Assembly (NCBI RefSeq): GCF_030270585.1
Contig: NZ_BSYI01000021.1
Coordinates: forward strand, 1-64,000
Source: Paralimibaculum aggregatum
GTDB taxonomy: Bacteria; Pseudomonadota; Alphaproteobacteria; Rhodobacterales; Rhodobacteraceae
Length of the DNA: 64,000 bases
Reading direction: 5' to 3'
The translations under genes were made by a program, and so were the position numbers. The notes below the pieces were generated by a model. That model was given only the letters and a program-made list of their open reading frames with translations. It had not been told where the DNA came from and ran no database searches. Shown in pieces: positions 1 through 10,374 of this stretch; position 1 is the stretch's first letter, and the number at the start of each line of letters is the position of its first letter.

Positions 1-82
1 CGGGCCGGCGCCCGCGGCAGCCAAATCGCCGCCTTCGCCGCGGAATGCGGGCGCCCCGGGGCGCGGGCCTGCCGCCGCGGCG

Positions 83-112
83 CGCCGATCGGTCCCCCGC
101 CGATTGGTCCTC
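83..112. repeat. 15-bp tandem repeat, two copies
   Basis: Two adjacent 15-mers, starting CGCCGATCGGTCCCC and CGCCGATTGGTCCTC, differ at two positions. A related GATCGATCCCCCGCC follows at 121-135. The stretch lies in the GC-rich leader of the COQ10-like gene. No function is evident and no gene is recognised in bases 1-182; the end of an upstream gene cannot be excluded. Confidence 0.45.
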
Positions 113-182
113 CGGGGGTTGATCGATCCCCCGCCGACGGCCTAACTCACGGGTTCGTGCCTCAGAACCGGAGCCTGCGAAG

Positions 183-704
183 ATGCCCACCCATGGCGAG
201 CGCCGCCAGATGCCGCATTCGGCCGATCAGATGTTCGACCTGATCGCCGATATCGGCAAGTATCCGGACTTCCTGCCCTGGTGTTCCGGCGCCCGCATCC
301 GCAGCCGCAAGACCCGCGCCGACGGGGCCGAGGTGATCGAGGCCGACCTGGTGATCTCGTTCAAGGTCTATCGCGAGCGCTTCACCTCGCGGGTGGTGCT
401 GAAGCGGAGCGAGCGGGTGATCGACGTCGCCTATCTCGACGGCCCGTTCCGCTACCTCGACAATCACTGGACCTTCGAGCCCGAGGGGCCGGACGCCTGC
501 ACCGTCGATTTCTTCGTGGATTTCGAGTTCCGCTCGCGCACCCTGCAGGCGGTGATCGGCGCGGTGTTCAACACCGCGATGCAGCGGATCGTGAGCGCCT
601 TCGAGCGCCGCGCCGAGGCGCTCTATGGCGGGGGCGGCGGCACGGGCACGGATGCCGCGGACCCTGATGCCGCGGCGGCGGTCACAACGCGCGCGGCCCG
701 CTGA
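183..704 (+). CDS. COQ10/RatA-like START-domain protein
   Basis: A 173-residue protein of the polyketide-cyclase/START type, related to mitochondrial Coq10 and bacterial RatA. Family members have a helix-grip fold with a hydrophobic cavity; Coq10 binds ubiquinone and supports its use in respiration. Visible family features are the N-terminal MPHSADQMFDLIADI helix, the KYPDFLPWC segment, the central YLDGPFRYLDNHW strand pair and the long C-terminal helix ending near AFERRAEALYG (about residue 150). The last 25 residues are a low-complexity Gly/Ala tail. The ATG at 183 is the first suitable start. The gene converges on cinA. This protein commonly sits beside lipA, cinA and pgpA in Rhodobacterales. 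A toxin role (RatA) is an annotation habit and is not supported here. Confidence 0.85.
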   Translation: MPTHGERRQMPHSADQMFDLIADIGKYPDFLPWCSGARIRSRKTRADGAEVIEADLVISFKVYRERFTSRVVLKRSERVIDVAYLDGPFRYLDNHWTFEPEGPDACTVDFFVDFEFRSRTLQAVIGAVFNTAMQRIVSAFERRAEALYGGGGGTGTDAADPDAAAAVTTRAAR

Positions 705-711
705 GCGGGCC
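695..711 (+). terminator. hairpin at the convergent 3' ends of the COQ10-like gene and cinA
   Basis: GGCCCGC, then the stop codon TGA as loop, then GCGGGCC: a 7-bp GC stem that contains the stop codon. It sits in the 16-bp gap between convergent genes. There is no T-tract, so termination is an inference. Confidence 0.4.
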
Positions 712-720
712 CTTCCGGGC

Positions 721-1218
721 TCAGCCTTTCGCCGCGGCCAGCAGCAGCTCGAGCGCGGTGGTCACCGCGGCGGCGCGCACTGCGTCGCGGCCCCGGGCGC
801 CGTAGTCCATCCGCCTCAGCACCGTCGCGGCGCCGGCCCGCGCGCAGCCGAACTCGACGCGGCCCTCGGGCTTGGTCTCGGTGGCGCCGCCGGGCCCGGC
901 GATGCCGGTGATCGACACCGCAAGCTGCGCCGCCGAGCGCGCCAGCGCCCCCTCGGCCATCGCCTGCGCGACCTCGGCCGAGACCGCGCCATGCGCATCG
1001 ATCAGCGCCGCCGGCACCCCCAGCATCTCCGACTTGGCGGCGTTGGAATAGGTCACGAAGCCCCGCTCCACCACCGCCGAGGAGCCGGGAATGTCGGTCA
1101 GCGCCGCCGCCACCAGCCCGCCGGTGCAGCTCTCGGCGGTGGCCAGCATCAGCCCCGCCTCGCCGCAGGCGGCCAGCACCGCCTCGGCCAGCGCGCGTCT
1201 CTCGTCAGATCCAGCCAT
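721..1218 (-). CDS. CinA C-terminal domain family amidohydrolase (PncC type)
   Basis: 165 residues matching the stand-alone CinA C-terminal domain, the nicotinamide-nucleotide amidohydrolase (PncC) that deamidates NMN to nicotinate mononucleotide in NAD recycling. Signature segments are the TAESCTGGL loop near residue 30, AVVERGFVTYSNAAKSEMLGV, and ITGIAGPGGATETKPEG with the conserved glycine run. The N-terminal molybdopterin-binding-like domain of long CinA proteins is absent, as usual for proteobacterial PncC. The start chosen is ATG at 1218 (MAGSDERR), overlapping the pgpA stop by 14 bp; a second in-frame ATG at 1236 lies deeper in pgpA. It is the last gene of an ispDF-pgpA-cinA run. Confidence 0.88.
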   Translation of the reverse strand: MAGSDERRALAEAVLAACGEAGLMLATAESCTGGLVAAALTDIPGSSAVVERGFVTYSNAAKSEMLGVPAALIDAHGAVSAEVAQAMAEGALARSAAQLAVSITGIAGPGGATETKPEGRVEFGCARAGAATVLRRMDYGARGRDAVRAAAVTTALELLLAAAKG

Positions 1219-1690
1219 GGGCCACCGCCGCTGCAAGGCTCGCCGCGAGCGCCGTGAGCCCGCCCGCCACGAGATCGTCCAACATCACGCCCAGCGCGCC
1301 GCCCGCGCGCTCGGCCCGGCTCACCGGCCAAGGCTTGAAGATATCGAGCGCGCGGAACAGGAGGAACCCCAGAACCCAGCCCGGCCAGGGAAACAGCCAG
1401 GGCTCCGCGCCGATATGCGTCAGCCCCAGCGAGAGCGGCCACAGCGCCAGCCACTGCCCGGCGATCTCGTCGATCACCACCTCCGCCGGGTCGTCGGTGC
1501 CGCCCGGCATCCGCGCCACCGCCCAGAGCCCGAGCGCCGTTGCCGCCAGCGTCGCCGCCGCCAGCAGCCAGAAGCCGCCGAGCCCGTGCAGCAGCCAGGC
1601 CAGCGGGATCGCCGCCGCCGACGCCCAGGTGCCCGGCGCCAGCGGCAGCCGGCCGAGGCCGAAGCCGGTGGCGATCAGCCGCGCGATCAC
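1205..1690 (-). CDS. pgpA: phosphatidylglycerophosphatase A
   Basis: 161-residue integral membrane enzyme that dephosphorylates phosphatidylglycerol phosphate in phospholipid synthesis. PgpA family features are the start IARLIATGFGLGRLPLAPGT, the acidic catalytic stretch VVIDEIAGQW near residue 75, FRALDIFKPWPV near 113-124 and GVMLDDLVAG near 134-143. Hydrophobic segments lie at about 22-60, 82-112 and 140-158. It begins with GTG at 1690, whose bases overlap the ispDF stop (GTGA), which indicates translational coupling. Length is normal for the family. Confidence 0.9.
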   Translation of the reverse strand: MIARLIATGFGLGRLPLAPGTWASAAAIPLAWLLHGLGGFWLLAAATLAATALGLWAVARMPGGTDDPAEVVIDEIAGQWLALWPLSLGLTHIGAEPWLFPWPGWVLGFLLFRALDIFKPWPVSRAERAGGALGVMLDDLVAGGLTALAASLAAAVAHGWI

Positions 1691-2859
1691 GCGCCGCCCC
1701 CGAGGATCACCGTGGCGGTGGCAATCGCGCCCATGCCTTCCTCGCGGCCGACGAAGCCCATCCTCTCCATCGTGGTCGCCTTGATCGAGACGCGCCCCGC
1801 ATCGAGGCCGAGGATCTCGCCGATCCGCGCCCGCATCGCCGCGGCATGGGGGCCGATCTTCGGCCGCTCGCAGAGCAGCGTGACGTCGAGATTGGCGATG
1901 CGCCCGCCGCGCGCCGCCACCCGCCCGCCGGCATGGGCGAGGAAGATGTGGCTCTCGGCCCCCTTCCACTGCGGCTCGGAGGGCGGGAAATGCGTGCCGA
2001 TATCGCCCTCGCCGAGCGCGCCGTAGAGCGCATCCGCCAGCGCGTGCAGCCCGACATCGGCGTCGGAATGGCCCCGGAGCCCGTGGCTGTGCGGCAGCCG
2101 CACGCCGCAGAGCGTCACGTGGTCGCCCTCGCAGAAGACATGCACGTCGAAGCCGTGCCCCATGCGGATATCCATCGCCGTCTCTCCCGCCAGCATGCGC
2201 TCGGCCCGCGCCATGTCGGCCGGCGCGGTGATCTTGAAGTTCTCCGCCGGCCCCGGCACGAGGCGCACCGCGAGACCGGCCCGCCGCGCCACCTCGGCAT
2301 CGTCGAGCGCCGGCGGATCGGCCTCGGCCTGCGCGCGATGCGCCGCCAGCAGCTCGGCAAAGGGAAAGGCCTGGGGCGTCTGCGCGCGCCAGAGCCCGTC
2401 GCGGGGGCGGGGCGAATCGGCAAGGCCGCCGGCGCCGTGCCAGAGCGCATCGACCACCGGCTCGGCCGCGATGGCGCCCTGTCCGGGGCGGCATTCGGCG
2501 GCGAGCGCCTCGAACAGCGCCGGCGGCGCGAAGGGCCGTGCGGCATCGTGCACCAGCACCACATCCGGCGCCTCGGGCTCCAGCGCCGCCAGCGCGCGGC
2601 ACACGGTTTCGGCGCGGCTGGCCCCGCCCGTCACCGGGGGCGCGAGGCGCGGATCGCCGATCCCCGCCATCGCCGCGTCGTAGAGCGGGCGGGCCTGGCC
2701 GTCGATCGCCACCAGCACCCGGTCGATCCGCGCGCCGAGCGCGGCCGAAACGCTGCGCGCAAGGATGGCACGGCCGCCAAGTGTCTGGTATTGCTTCGGC
2801 ACTGGTCCGCCGAGGCGCAGCCCCTGTCCGGCTGCCACGATCACCACGGCTGTGGTCAT
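1687..2859 (-). CDS. ispDF: bifunctional IspD/IspF, MEP isoprenoid pathway
   Basis: 390-residue fusion of 2-C-methyl-D-erythritol 4-phosphate cytidylyltransferase (IspD, about residues 1-225) and MECDP synthase (IspF, about 230-390), steps 3 and 5 of the non-mevalonate isoprenoid pathway. IspD shows VIVAAGQGLRLGGPVPKQY, VLVHDAARPF and AQTPQAF. IspF shows RMGHGFDVH with its zinc-binding D and H, GHSDADVGLHAL and IKATTMERMGFVGREEG. Such fusions are known in alphaproteobacteria. The ATG at 2859 (MTTAVVIV) is preceded by GGAAGG; a longer frame to 2955 would add 32 residues unlike the family. It is divergent from dusB across 137 bp. Confidence 0.95.
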   Translation of the reverse strand: MTTAVVIVAAGQGLRLGGPVPKQYQTLGGRAILARSVSAALGARIDRVLVAIDGQARPLYDAAMAGIGDPRLAPPVTGGASRAETVCRALAALEPEAPDVVLVHDAARPFAPPALFEALAAECRPGQGAIAAEPVVDALWHGAGGLADSPRPRDGLWRAQTPQAFPFAELLAAHRAQAEADPPALDDAEVARRAGLAVRLVPGPAENFKITAPADMARAERMLAGETAMDIRMGHGFDVHVFCEGDHVTLCGVRLPHSHGLRGHSDADVGLHALADALYGALGEGDIGTHFPPSEPQWKGAESHIFLAHAGGRVAARGGRIANLDVTLLCERPKIGPHAAAMRARIGEILGLDAGRVSIKATTMERMGFVGREEGMGAIATATVILGGGA

Positions 2860-2996
2860 TGTTGGTTTCCTTCCGCCCGGCGCCGACAGCGCGACGCGGC
2901 GACATCGCGCCGCCAATGTCAGCGCGTGTTTAAGACTCGCCCTTGCGCGGCTCAAGTGTGCGCGGTACTTCCCTTCGAAGTGGCGAGGATTTGTGC

Positions 2997-4001
2997 ATGA
3001 CTCTCAGGATTGGTGATATCGTGGTCACTCCGCCGGTCGCACTCGCACCGATGGCAGGGATCACCGACCGACCGTTTCGCGATCTGGTCACCCGTTTCGG
3101 TGCAGGGCTGGTCGTCTCGGAGATGGTGGCGAGCCAGGAAGTGCTGACCGCGAAGCCCTCGGTGCAGGCGAAGGCCGAGCTCGGCGCCGATGCGGCGCGC
3201 ACCTCGGTGCAGATCGCCGGGCGCGAGGCGGCGCCGATGGCCGAGGCGGCGCGCCGCGCCGCGGGGCAGGGCGCGCGGATCATCGACATCAACATGGGCT
3301 GCCCGGCGAAGAAGGTCACCCGCGGGGCCTGCGGCGCCGCGCTGATGCGCGAGCCGGACCATGCGCTCCGGCTGATCGAGGCGGTGATCGGCGCGGTGGA
3401 GGTTCCGGTGACGGTGAAGATGCGCCTCGGCTGGGACGCAGGCAGCCTCAACGCCCCGGCGCTCGCCGCGCGGGCCGAGGCCGCTGGCGTCGCGATGATC
3501 GCGGTGCACGGGCGCACCCGGGCGCAGTTCTACAAGGGCCGGGCGGACTGGGCGGCGATCCGGCGCGTGAGCGAGGCGGTCTCGGTTCCGGTGCTGGCCA
3601 ATGGCGATATCGGCGGCCCGGCCGAGGCGCGGGCGGCGCTCGCGGCCTCCGGCGCCGCCGGGGTCATGGTCGGCCGCGCCGCCACCGGCGCGCCTTGGCT
3701 GCTGGCCGAGATCTCCGCCGGGCTCGCGGGCCGCACGGCGCCGCCGCGGCCGCGGGGCGCGCGCCTCGCCGAGCTGGTCGCCGAGCACTGCGCGGCGCAG
3801 TGCAGCTTCTATGGAAAGACGGTGGGGATGCGCGCCTTCCGCAAGCATCTCGACGCCTATCTTGCGCCGGTCCCCGGCGCGAAGGACCTCCGCGACCGGG
3901 TGATCCGCATGGAGGAGCCGGAGCATCTCGCCCGCGCGCTCCGCGCCGAGTTGCCCGGGCTCGGGGAAATCTCCCATGATTGCGAAAGGGCCGCGGCATG
4001 A
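2997..4001 (+). CDS. dusB: tRNA-dihydrouridine synthase DusB (NifR3)
   Basis: 334-residue flavoprotein that reduces uridine to dihydrouridine in tRNA D-loops with NADPH. The N-terminal TIM-barrel shows [13 protein letters not shown] (17-29), [10 protein letters not shown] (98-107) and the catalytic Cys112 in [21 protein letters not shown] and VLANGDIG follow, and the C-terminal helical domain ends near 325. The ATG at 2997 follows GCGAGGA; the 18 upstream in-frame codons are not family-like. The 3' end overlaps ntrB by ATGA, so it leads the ntrBC operon. In Rhodobacter this gene was named nifR3 for that position; it has no direct nitrogen role. Confidence 0.95.
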   Translation: MTLRIGDIVVTPPVALAPMAGITDRPFRDLVTRFGAGLVVSEMVASQEVLTAKPSVQAKAELGADAARTSVQIAGREAAPMAEAARRAAGQGARIIDINMGCPAKKVTRGACGAALMREPDHALRLIEAVIGAVEVPVTVKMRLGWDAGSLNAPALAARAEAAGVAMIAVHGRTRAQFYKGRADWAAIRRVSEAVSVPVLANGDIGGPAEARAALAASGAAGVMVGRAATGAPWLLAEISAGLAGRTAPPRPRGARLAELVAEHCAAQCSFYGKTVGMRAFRKHLDAYLAPVPGAKDLRDRVIRMEEPEHLARALRAELPGLGEISHDCERAAA

Positions 4002-5115
4002 ACGCCACGATGGACCAGCAGGACCAGCTCTGGCACAGCCTGCCCGCGCCTGCGCTGATGGCCGATGCGACGCTCGCCATCCGCGCGGTGAACACCGCCG
4101 CCGAGACCTTCCTCGGCGCCTCCCAGCGGCAACTCGAGGGGCGCAACCTGGTGCGCCTCGTCGGCGAGGACAGCCGCCTCGTCGACCTGATCCGCCAGGT
4201 GCTGGAGGGCGAGACCAAGACGGCGGAATACGATGTCGAGCTGCTCTGGCCGGAGATGCCGCCGCGGCTGGTGGACATCCACGCCGCGCCCTATGGCTCC
4301 GGCGCCGAGGGGGCGGTGGTGCTGATCCACCCCCGCGCCATCGCCGAGACCATGGACCGCTCGCTCTCGCACCGCAACGCCGCACGCTCGGTGGCCGGCA
4401 TGGCGGCGATGCTGGCGCACGAGGTGAAGAACCCGCTGGCCGGGATCGCCGGCGCCGCCGAGCTGCTGGAGAGCTCGGTGACCGAGGCGGATCGCGAGCT
4501 GACCCAGCTGATCCGCGACGAGGCGAAGCGGATCGGCAAGCTGATGGCCCGCGTCGAGCAGTTCGGCGAGATCGGGCCGGGCGTGCGCAAGGTGCTCAAC
4601 ATCCACGACGTGCTCGACCGGGCGCGGCGCGCGGCGCAGGCCGGCTTCGCCGCGCATGTGCGCTTCGTCGAGGAGTTCGATCCCTCGCTGCCGCCCACCA
4701 TGGGCGACCCGGACCAGCTGATGCAGGCGCTGCTCAACCTGCTGAAGAACGCCGCCGAGGCGGCGCCGCAGGTCGGCGGGGTGATCCAGATCCGCAGCGC
4801 CTTCCGGGCCGGCATGAAGCTGCGCACCCCGAACGGCCGGCGCGAGGGCCTGCCGCTGCAGATCACCGTCACCGACAACGGCCCCGGCGTGCCGGACGAG
4901 CTGCGCCGGCACATCTTCGAGCCCTTCGTCAGCTCCAAGGCGAGCGGCTCGGGGCTCGGCCTGTCGCTGGTCTCCAAGGTGGTGGCGGATCACGGCGGCA
5001 TCATCGTCTGCGACAGCGAGCCGGGCTGGACCCGCTTCCGCCTCGCGCTGCCGATGGCCTCCGAGGCCGAGATCGCCGCCGCCGAGGCCGCCGGCAGCGA
5101 CAAGGAGAACGCGGC

Positions 5116-5119
<4 letters not shown>
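3998..5119 (+). CDS. ntrB: nitrogen regulation sensor kinase NtrB
   Basis: 373 residues: a PAS sensor domain (about 12-120), HisKA with H-box [12 protein letters not shown] (phosphorylated His141), and an ATPase domain with N-box [12 protein letters not shown]1 DNGPGVP and G2 GSGLGLSL. NtrB is cytosolic; it is controlled by the PII protein and phosphorylates or dephosphorylates NtrC according to nitrogen status. There is no membrane segment, as expected. The ATG at 3998 overlaps the dusB stop (ATGA) and follows GAAAGGG. The stop overlaps the ntrC start in the same way, so dusB-ntrB-ntrC are translationally coupled. No glnB lies in the window. Confidence 0.95.
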
Positions 5120-6573
<1,454 letters not shown>

Positions 6574-6625
6574 ATCGGCAACAGATGCTCGGCCCTGGCG
6601 CGGCGGAGCTGCGTCGGGGGGCCAT

Positions 6626-8890
6626 GTGAGCGAGGCGAGGGCGGAGGCATCGGCAGAACAGGGGGGCGACTGGCCCTGGCTGCCGCAATGGCTGCGCCGG
6701 CAGGGGGTGATCGCCCTGGTCGTCCTCGGGCCGATCCTGGCCACCGTCACCGCCTGGGCGCTCGGCGAGGACCGGCTGGGGCCCGGCTATGTCCGCCTCG
6801 TGCTGCTGGTCGACCTCTGCTACATCCTCGCGCTGATGGCGCTGATCGCGCTCCGCGTCGGCTCGCTGGTGCTGGCGCGGCGGCGGCGGCGGGTCGGCTC
6901 GCAGCTGCATCTCAGGCTGACGCTGGTGTTCGCGCTGGTGGCGCTGGTGCCGGCGGTGATCGTGGCGATCTTCGCCACCCTCTCGGTCAATCTCGGCATC
7001 GAGACCTGGTTCTCCGACCGTGTCGGCAGCGTGGTGCGCAACGCGCTGGCCACCGCCGAGGCCTATGAGCGCGAGCACCGCACCAACCTGCAGGGCGACG
7101 TGCTGGCGATGGCCACCGATCTCAACCGCGCCGGCGCGCAGGGCATCGCCGCCGACCGGCTCGGCGACATCGTGCGCCAGCAGGCGCTGATCCGCGAGCT
7201 CTCCGAGGCCTTCGTCTTCAACAGCCAGAAGGAGATCCTGGCGCGCGGCGAATACAGCTACCTCTTCGGCTTCGAGGCGCCGACCCCGGCGCAGCTCGAC
7301 CGGGCGCGCAGCGGCGAGGCGGTGGTGGTCGCCGATGCCGACAACAACGAGATGCGCGCGCTGGTGGCGCTCAGCGCCTATGACGACGCCTTCCTCTACG
7401 TGACCCAGCAGGTCCAGGGCGACGTGCTGCGCCTGCTCGACGACAGCCGGGCGACGGTGGCGCTCTACGAGCAGCTCGACACCGACCGCGACTCGCTGCT
7501 GTTCGACTTCGCGCTGATCTATATCGGCTTTGCCGGGCTGGTGATCGTCGCGGCGATCCTGCTCGGGCTCTGGTTCGCGGAGCGGCTGGCCAAGCCGGTC
7601 GGGCGGCTCGCCGGGGCGGCCGAACGGATCGGGGCAGGGGACCTCGACGCCCGGGTCAAGGAGGAGCGCGGCTCCGACGAGATCGCGCTGCTGTCGCGGG
7701 CCTTCAACCGCATGGCCGACCAGGTGCGCGACCAGCGCGATGCGCTCGTCGCCGCGCATCACGAGACCGAGCGGCGCCGGCAGTTCTCCGAGGCGGTGCT
7801 GGCGGGCGTCAGCGCCGGCGTGATCGGCATCGACGGCGCCGGGCGGATCGACCTCGCCAACGCCGCCGCGACCGAGATGCTCAGCCTCGAGGGCTCGGAG
7901 GTGCGCGGCCAGCCGGTCGAGGCGGTGGCGCCGGGCTTCGCCGAGACCGTGGCGCGCGCGCCGGCGGCGGTCGGCGGCATCGCGCGCGGCGAGGTGCGGC
8001 AGATGGTCGACGGCCAGCCGCGGGAGTTCCTGGCGCGCTGCGCGCCGCGTGCGCCAGGCCGGCCGGAGGAGGGGCTGGTGCTGACCTTCGAGGACATCAC
8101 CGCGCTGGCCTCGGCCCAGCGCATGGCCGCCTGGGGCGATGTCGCCCGGCGCATCGCCCACGAGATCAAGAACCCGCTGACGCCGATCCAGCTCTCCGCC
8201 GACCGGCTGCGCCGCAAATATGTCGGGCTGCTCGGCGAGGAGGGCCCGAAATTCGAGCGCTACATCGAGGTCATCACCCGCCAGACCGCGGATATCCGGC
8301 GCATGGTCGACGAGTTCTCCCGCTTCGCCCGGATGCCCGAGCCGCATCTGGCCGAGGAGGATCTCGGCCAGCTGCTGCGCGACATGGTGCTGCTGCAGCA
8401 GGAGGGGCGCAGCGATATCGGCTATGCCCTCGCGCTGCCCGACGGCCCGCTGCCGCTGCTCTGCGACCGCGGCATGATCACCCAGTGCCTCACCAACCTG
8501 CTGCAGAACGCGGCCGATGCGCTCGATGCCCGGCGCGAGGGCGAGCCCGGGGCACCGCCGGGCCGCATCGCCGTGGCGGTGGCGCGCGGGCGGCGCAACT
8601 ACCGCGTCACCGTCTCCGACAACGGCATCGGCCTGCCCAAGGCCGAGCGCGACCGTCTGACCGACCCCTATGTGACCACGCGGGCGAGCGGAACCGGGCT
8701 CGGCCTCGCCATCGTCACCAAGATCATGGAGCACCACGGCGGCGAGCTGACCCTGGGAGATGCCACCGGCGAGGACGGCCTCGACGGCGCCCGGGCCAGC
8801 CTGCGCCTGCCGCGCCCCGCCGCCGACCAGGACGCGCACGACGCGGCCGAAGACACCCCGCACCCGCTCGATGCCGCCCCCGCAAGCTGA
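6626..8890 (+). CDS. ntrY: membrane sensor histidine kinase NtrY
   Basis: 754 residues. The N-terminal membrane region has hydrophobic stretches at about 28-50, 60-80, 95-120 and 285-315, which frame a periplasmic loop. HAMP (about 315-370), PAS (about 385-490), HisKA with RRIAHEIKNPLTPIQ (His512) and an ATPase domain with LLQNAADAL, SDNGIGLP and GTGLGLAI follow. NtrY phosphorylates NtrX; the pair has been linked to nitrogen, redox and envelope control in alphaproteobacteria. The start is GTG at 6626. An ATG two bases upstream is out of frame and meets a stop at once, and a G-run precedes the GTG. A 52-bp gap separates it from ntrC. Confidence 0.94.
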   Translation: MSEARAEASAEQGGDWPWLPQWLRRQGVIALVVLGPILATVTAWALGEDRLGPGYVRLVLLVDLCYILALMALIALRVGSLVLARRRRRVGSQLHLRLTLVFALVALVPAVIVAIFATLSVNLGIETWFSDRVGSVVRNALATAEAYEREHRTNLQGDVLAMATDLNRAGAQGIAADRLGDIVRQQALIRELSEAFVFNSQKEILARGEYSYLFGFEAPTPAQLDRARSGEAVVVADADNNEMRALVALSAYDDAFLYVTQQVQGDVLRLLDDSRATVALYEQLDTDRDSLLFDFALIYIGFAGLVIVAAILLGLWFAERLAKPVGRLAGAAERIGAGDLDARVKEERGSDEIALLSRAFNRMADQVRDQRDALVAAHHETERRRQFSEAVLAGVSAGVIGIDGAGRIDLANAAATEMLSLEGSEVRGQPVEAVAPGFAETVARAPAAVGGIARGEVRQMVDGQPREFLARCAPRAPGRPEEGLVLTFEDITALASAQRMAAWGDVARRIAHEIKNPLTPIQLSADRLRRKYVGLLGEEGPKFERYIEVITRQTADIRRMVDEFSRFARMPEPHLAEEDLGQLLRDMVLLQQEGRSDIGYALALPDGPLPLLCDRGMITQCLTNLLQNAADALDARREGEPGAPPGRIAVAVARGRRNYRVTVSDNGIGLPKAERDRLTDPYVTTRASGTGLGLAIVTKIMEHHGGELTLGDATGEDGLDGARASLRLPRPAADQDAHDAAEDTPHPLDAAPAS

Positions 8891-8901
8891 GAGGACCCGA
8901 C

Positions 8902-10341
8902 ATGGCCGATATCCTGATCGTTGACGACGAGGCCGATATCCGGGAGCTGATCTCGGATCTGCTCGAGGACGAGGGGCACCGCGCACGCACCGCGACCGAT
9001 GCCGACAGCGCCTTCGCCGAGATCGACCGCGCCGCCCCCGATCTCGTGATCCTCGACATCTGGCTCCAGGGCAGCCGGATGGACGGCATCGAGATCCTCA
9101 AGCGCGTCAAGCGCGACAACCCGGACCTGCCGATTGTCATCATCTCGGGCCATGGCAACATCGAGGTCGCGGTGGCGGCGGTGAAGCAGGGCGCCTACGA
9201 CTTCATCGAGAAGCCCTTCACGCAGGACCAGCTCCTGGTGGTCGTCGGGCGCGGGCTCGAGACCTCGCGCCTGCGGCGGGAGAACCTCGCGCTGAAGCGG
9301 GCCAACGAGGCCAGCGCCGAGCTGATCGGCGCCTCGCCGGCGATGAACGCGCTGCGCTTCAAGCTCGACCGGGTGGCGCGCACCGGCAGCCGGGTGCTGC
9401 TCACCGGCGGCCCCGGCACCGGCAAGGAGGTCTCGGCGCGCTACATCCACCGCAAGTCGAGCCGCAAGGACGCGCCCTTCATCGTGGTCAACGCCGCCTC
9501 GATGGAGGCCGACCGCATGGAGGAGGTGCTGTTCGGCCGCGAGAGCCCGGACCAGCCGCCGCAGATCGGGCTCTTCGAGCGCGCCCATGGCGGCACGCTG
9601 TTCATCGACGAGGTCGGCGACATGCCGGTCGGCACGCAGTCGAAGATCCTGCGGGTGCTGCTCGACCAGGCCTTCACCCGGCTCGGCGGCTCCAACACGG
9701 TGCGGGTCGACGTGCGGCTGATCTCGGCGACCAACCGCAACCTGCAGTCGGAGATCGCCGCCGGGCGCTTCCGCGAGGATCTCTATCACCGGCTCAACGT
9801 GGTGCCGATCGAGCTGCCGACCCTCGAGCACCGGCGCGAGGACATCCCCCAGCTGGCGCAGCATTTCCTCGAGATGTTCGCCCGCGAGCAGGGCCTGCCG
9901 CGGCGCACGCTCTCCGAGGGCGCCATCGCGGCGCTGCAGACCCGGACCTGGCCCGGCAATGTCCGCCAGCTCCGCAACATGATGGAGCAGCTGCTGATCC
10001 TCGGCGCCGAGAACTCCGAGATCGCCGCCGGCGAGATGCCGGGCTCGTCCGCCGCCGACACCGCCGATGCCGGGCTCGGCGACCTGATGGGGCTGGTGGC
10101 CAACCTGCCGCTCCGCGAGGCCCGCGAGCTGTTCGAGCGCGAATACCTCATCGCCCAGATCAACCGCTTCGGCGGCAACATCTCCAAGACCGCAAGCTTC
10201 GTCGGCATGGAGCGTTCCGCCTTGCATCGCAAGCTGAAGATGCTCAATGTCGTCACGACCTCCCGGGGCGGCGTGCGCATGGCGGTGGTGGATGAGACCG
10301 GAACGCTGGAAGACGACGATCTCGCGGCCAATGATGGCTGA
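8902..10341 (+). CDS. ntrX: response regulator NtrX, GAFTGA loop missing
   Basis: 479 residues. The receiver (1-120) has DDE at 8-10 and Asp52. An AAA+ domain (about 140-375) carries a modified Walker A GGPGTGKEV and GGTLFIDEVGDMP. A Fis-like C-terminus reads NISKTASFVGMERSALHRKL. Where NtrC has GAFTGA, the protein reads LFGRESPDQPPQIGLFERA, so the sigma-54 contact loop is absent. GAFTGA loss is described for alphaproteobacterial NtrX and implies a role independent of sigma-54 activation, possibly as a repressor or sigma-70 regulator. The ATG at 8902 follows GAGG and lies 11 bp after ntrY. The last residues are acidic (EDDDLAANDG). Confidence 0.94.
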   Translation: MADILIVDDEADIRELISDLLEDEGHRARTATDADSAFAEIDRAAPDLVILDIWLQGSRMDGIEILKRVKRDNPDLPIVIISGHGNIEVAVAAVKQGAYDFIEKPFTQDQLLVVVGRGLETSRLRRENLALKRANEASAELIGASPAMNALRFKLDRVARTGSRVLLTGGPGTGKEVSARYIHRKSSRKDAPFIVVNAASMEADRMEEVLFGRESPDQPPQIGLFERAHGGTLFIDEVGDMPVGTQSKILRVLLDQAFTRLGGSNTVRVDVRLISATNRNLQSEIAAGRFREDLYHRLNVVPIELPTLEHRREDIPQLAQHFLEMFAREQGLPRRTLSEGAIAALQTRTWPGNVRQLRNMMEQLLILGAENSEIAAGEMPGSSAADTADAGLGDLMGLVANLPLREARELFEREYLIAQINRFGGNISKTASFVGMERSALHRKLKMLNVVTTSRGGVRMAVVDETGTLEDDDLAANDG

Positions 10342-10374
10342 GCCTCCGACCACCGCGCGCCCGGGCGCCGGCCG

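Noticed and set aside
2943-2996. 18-codon extension of dusB upstream of 2997
   Set aside because: Sequence is unlike Dus N-termini and lies in the shared promoter region; ATG 2997 has its own ribosome site.
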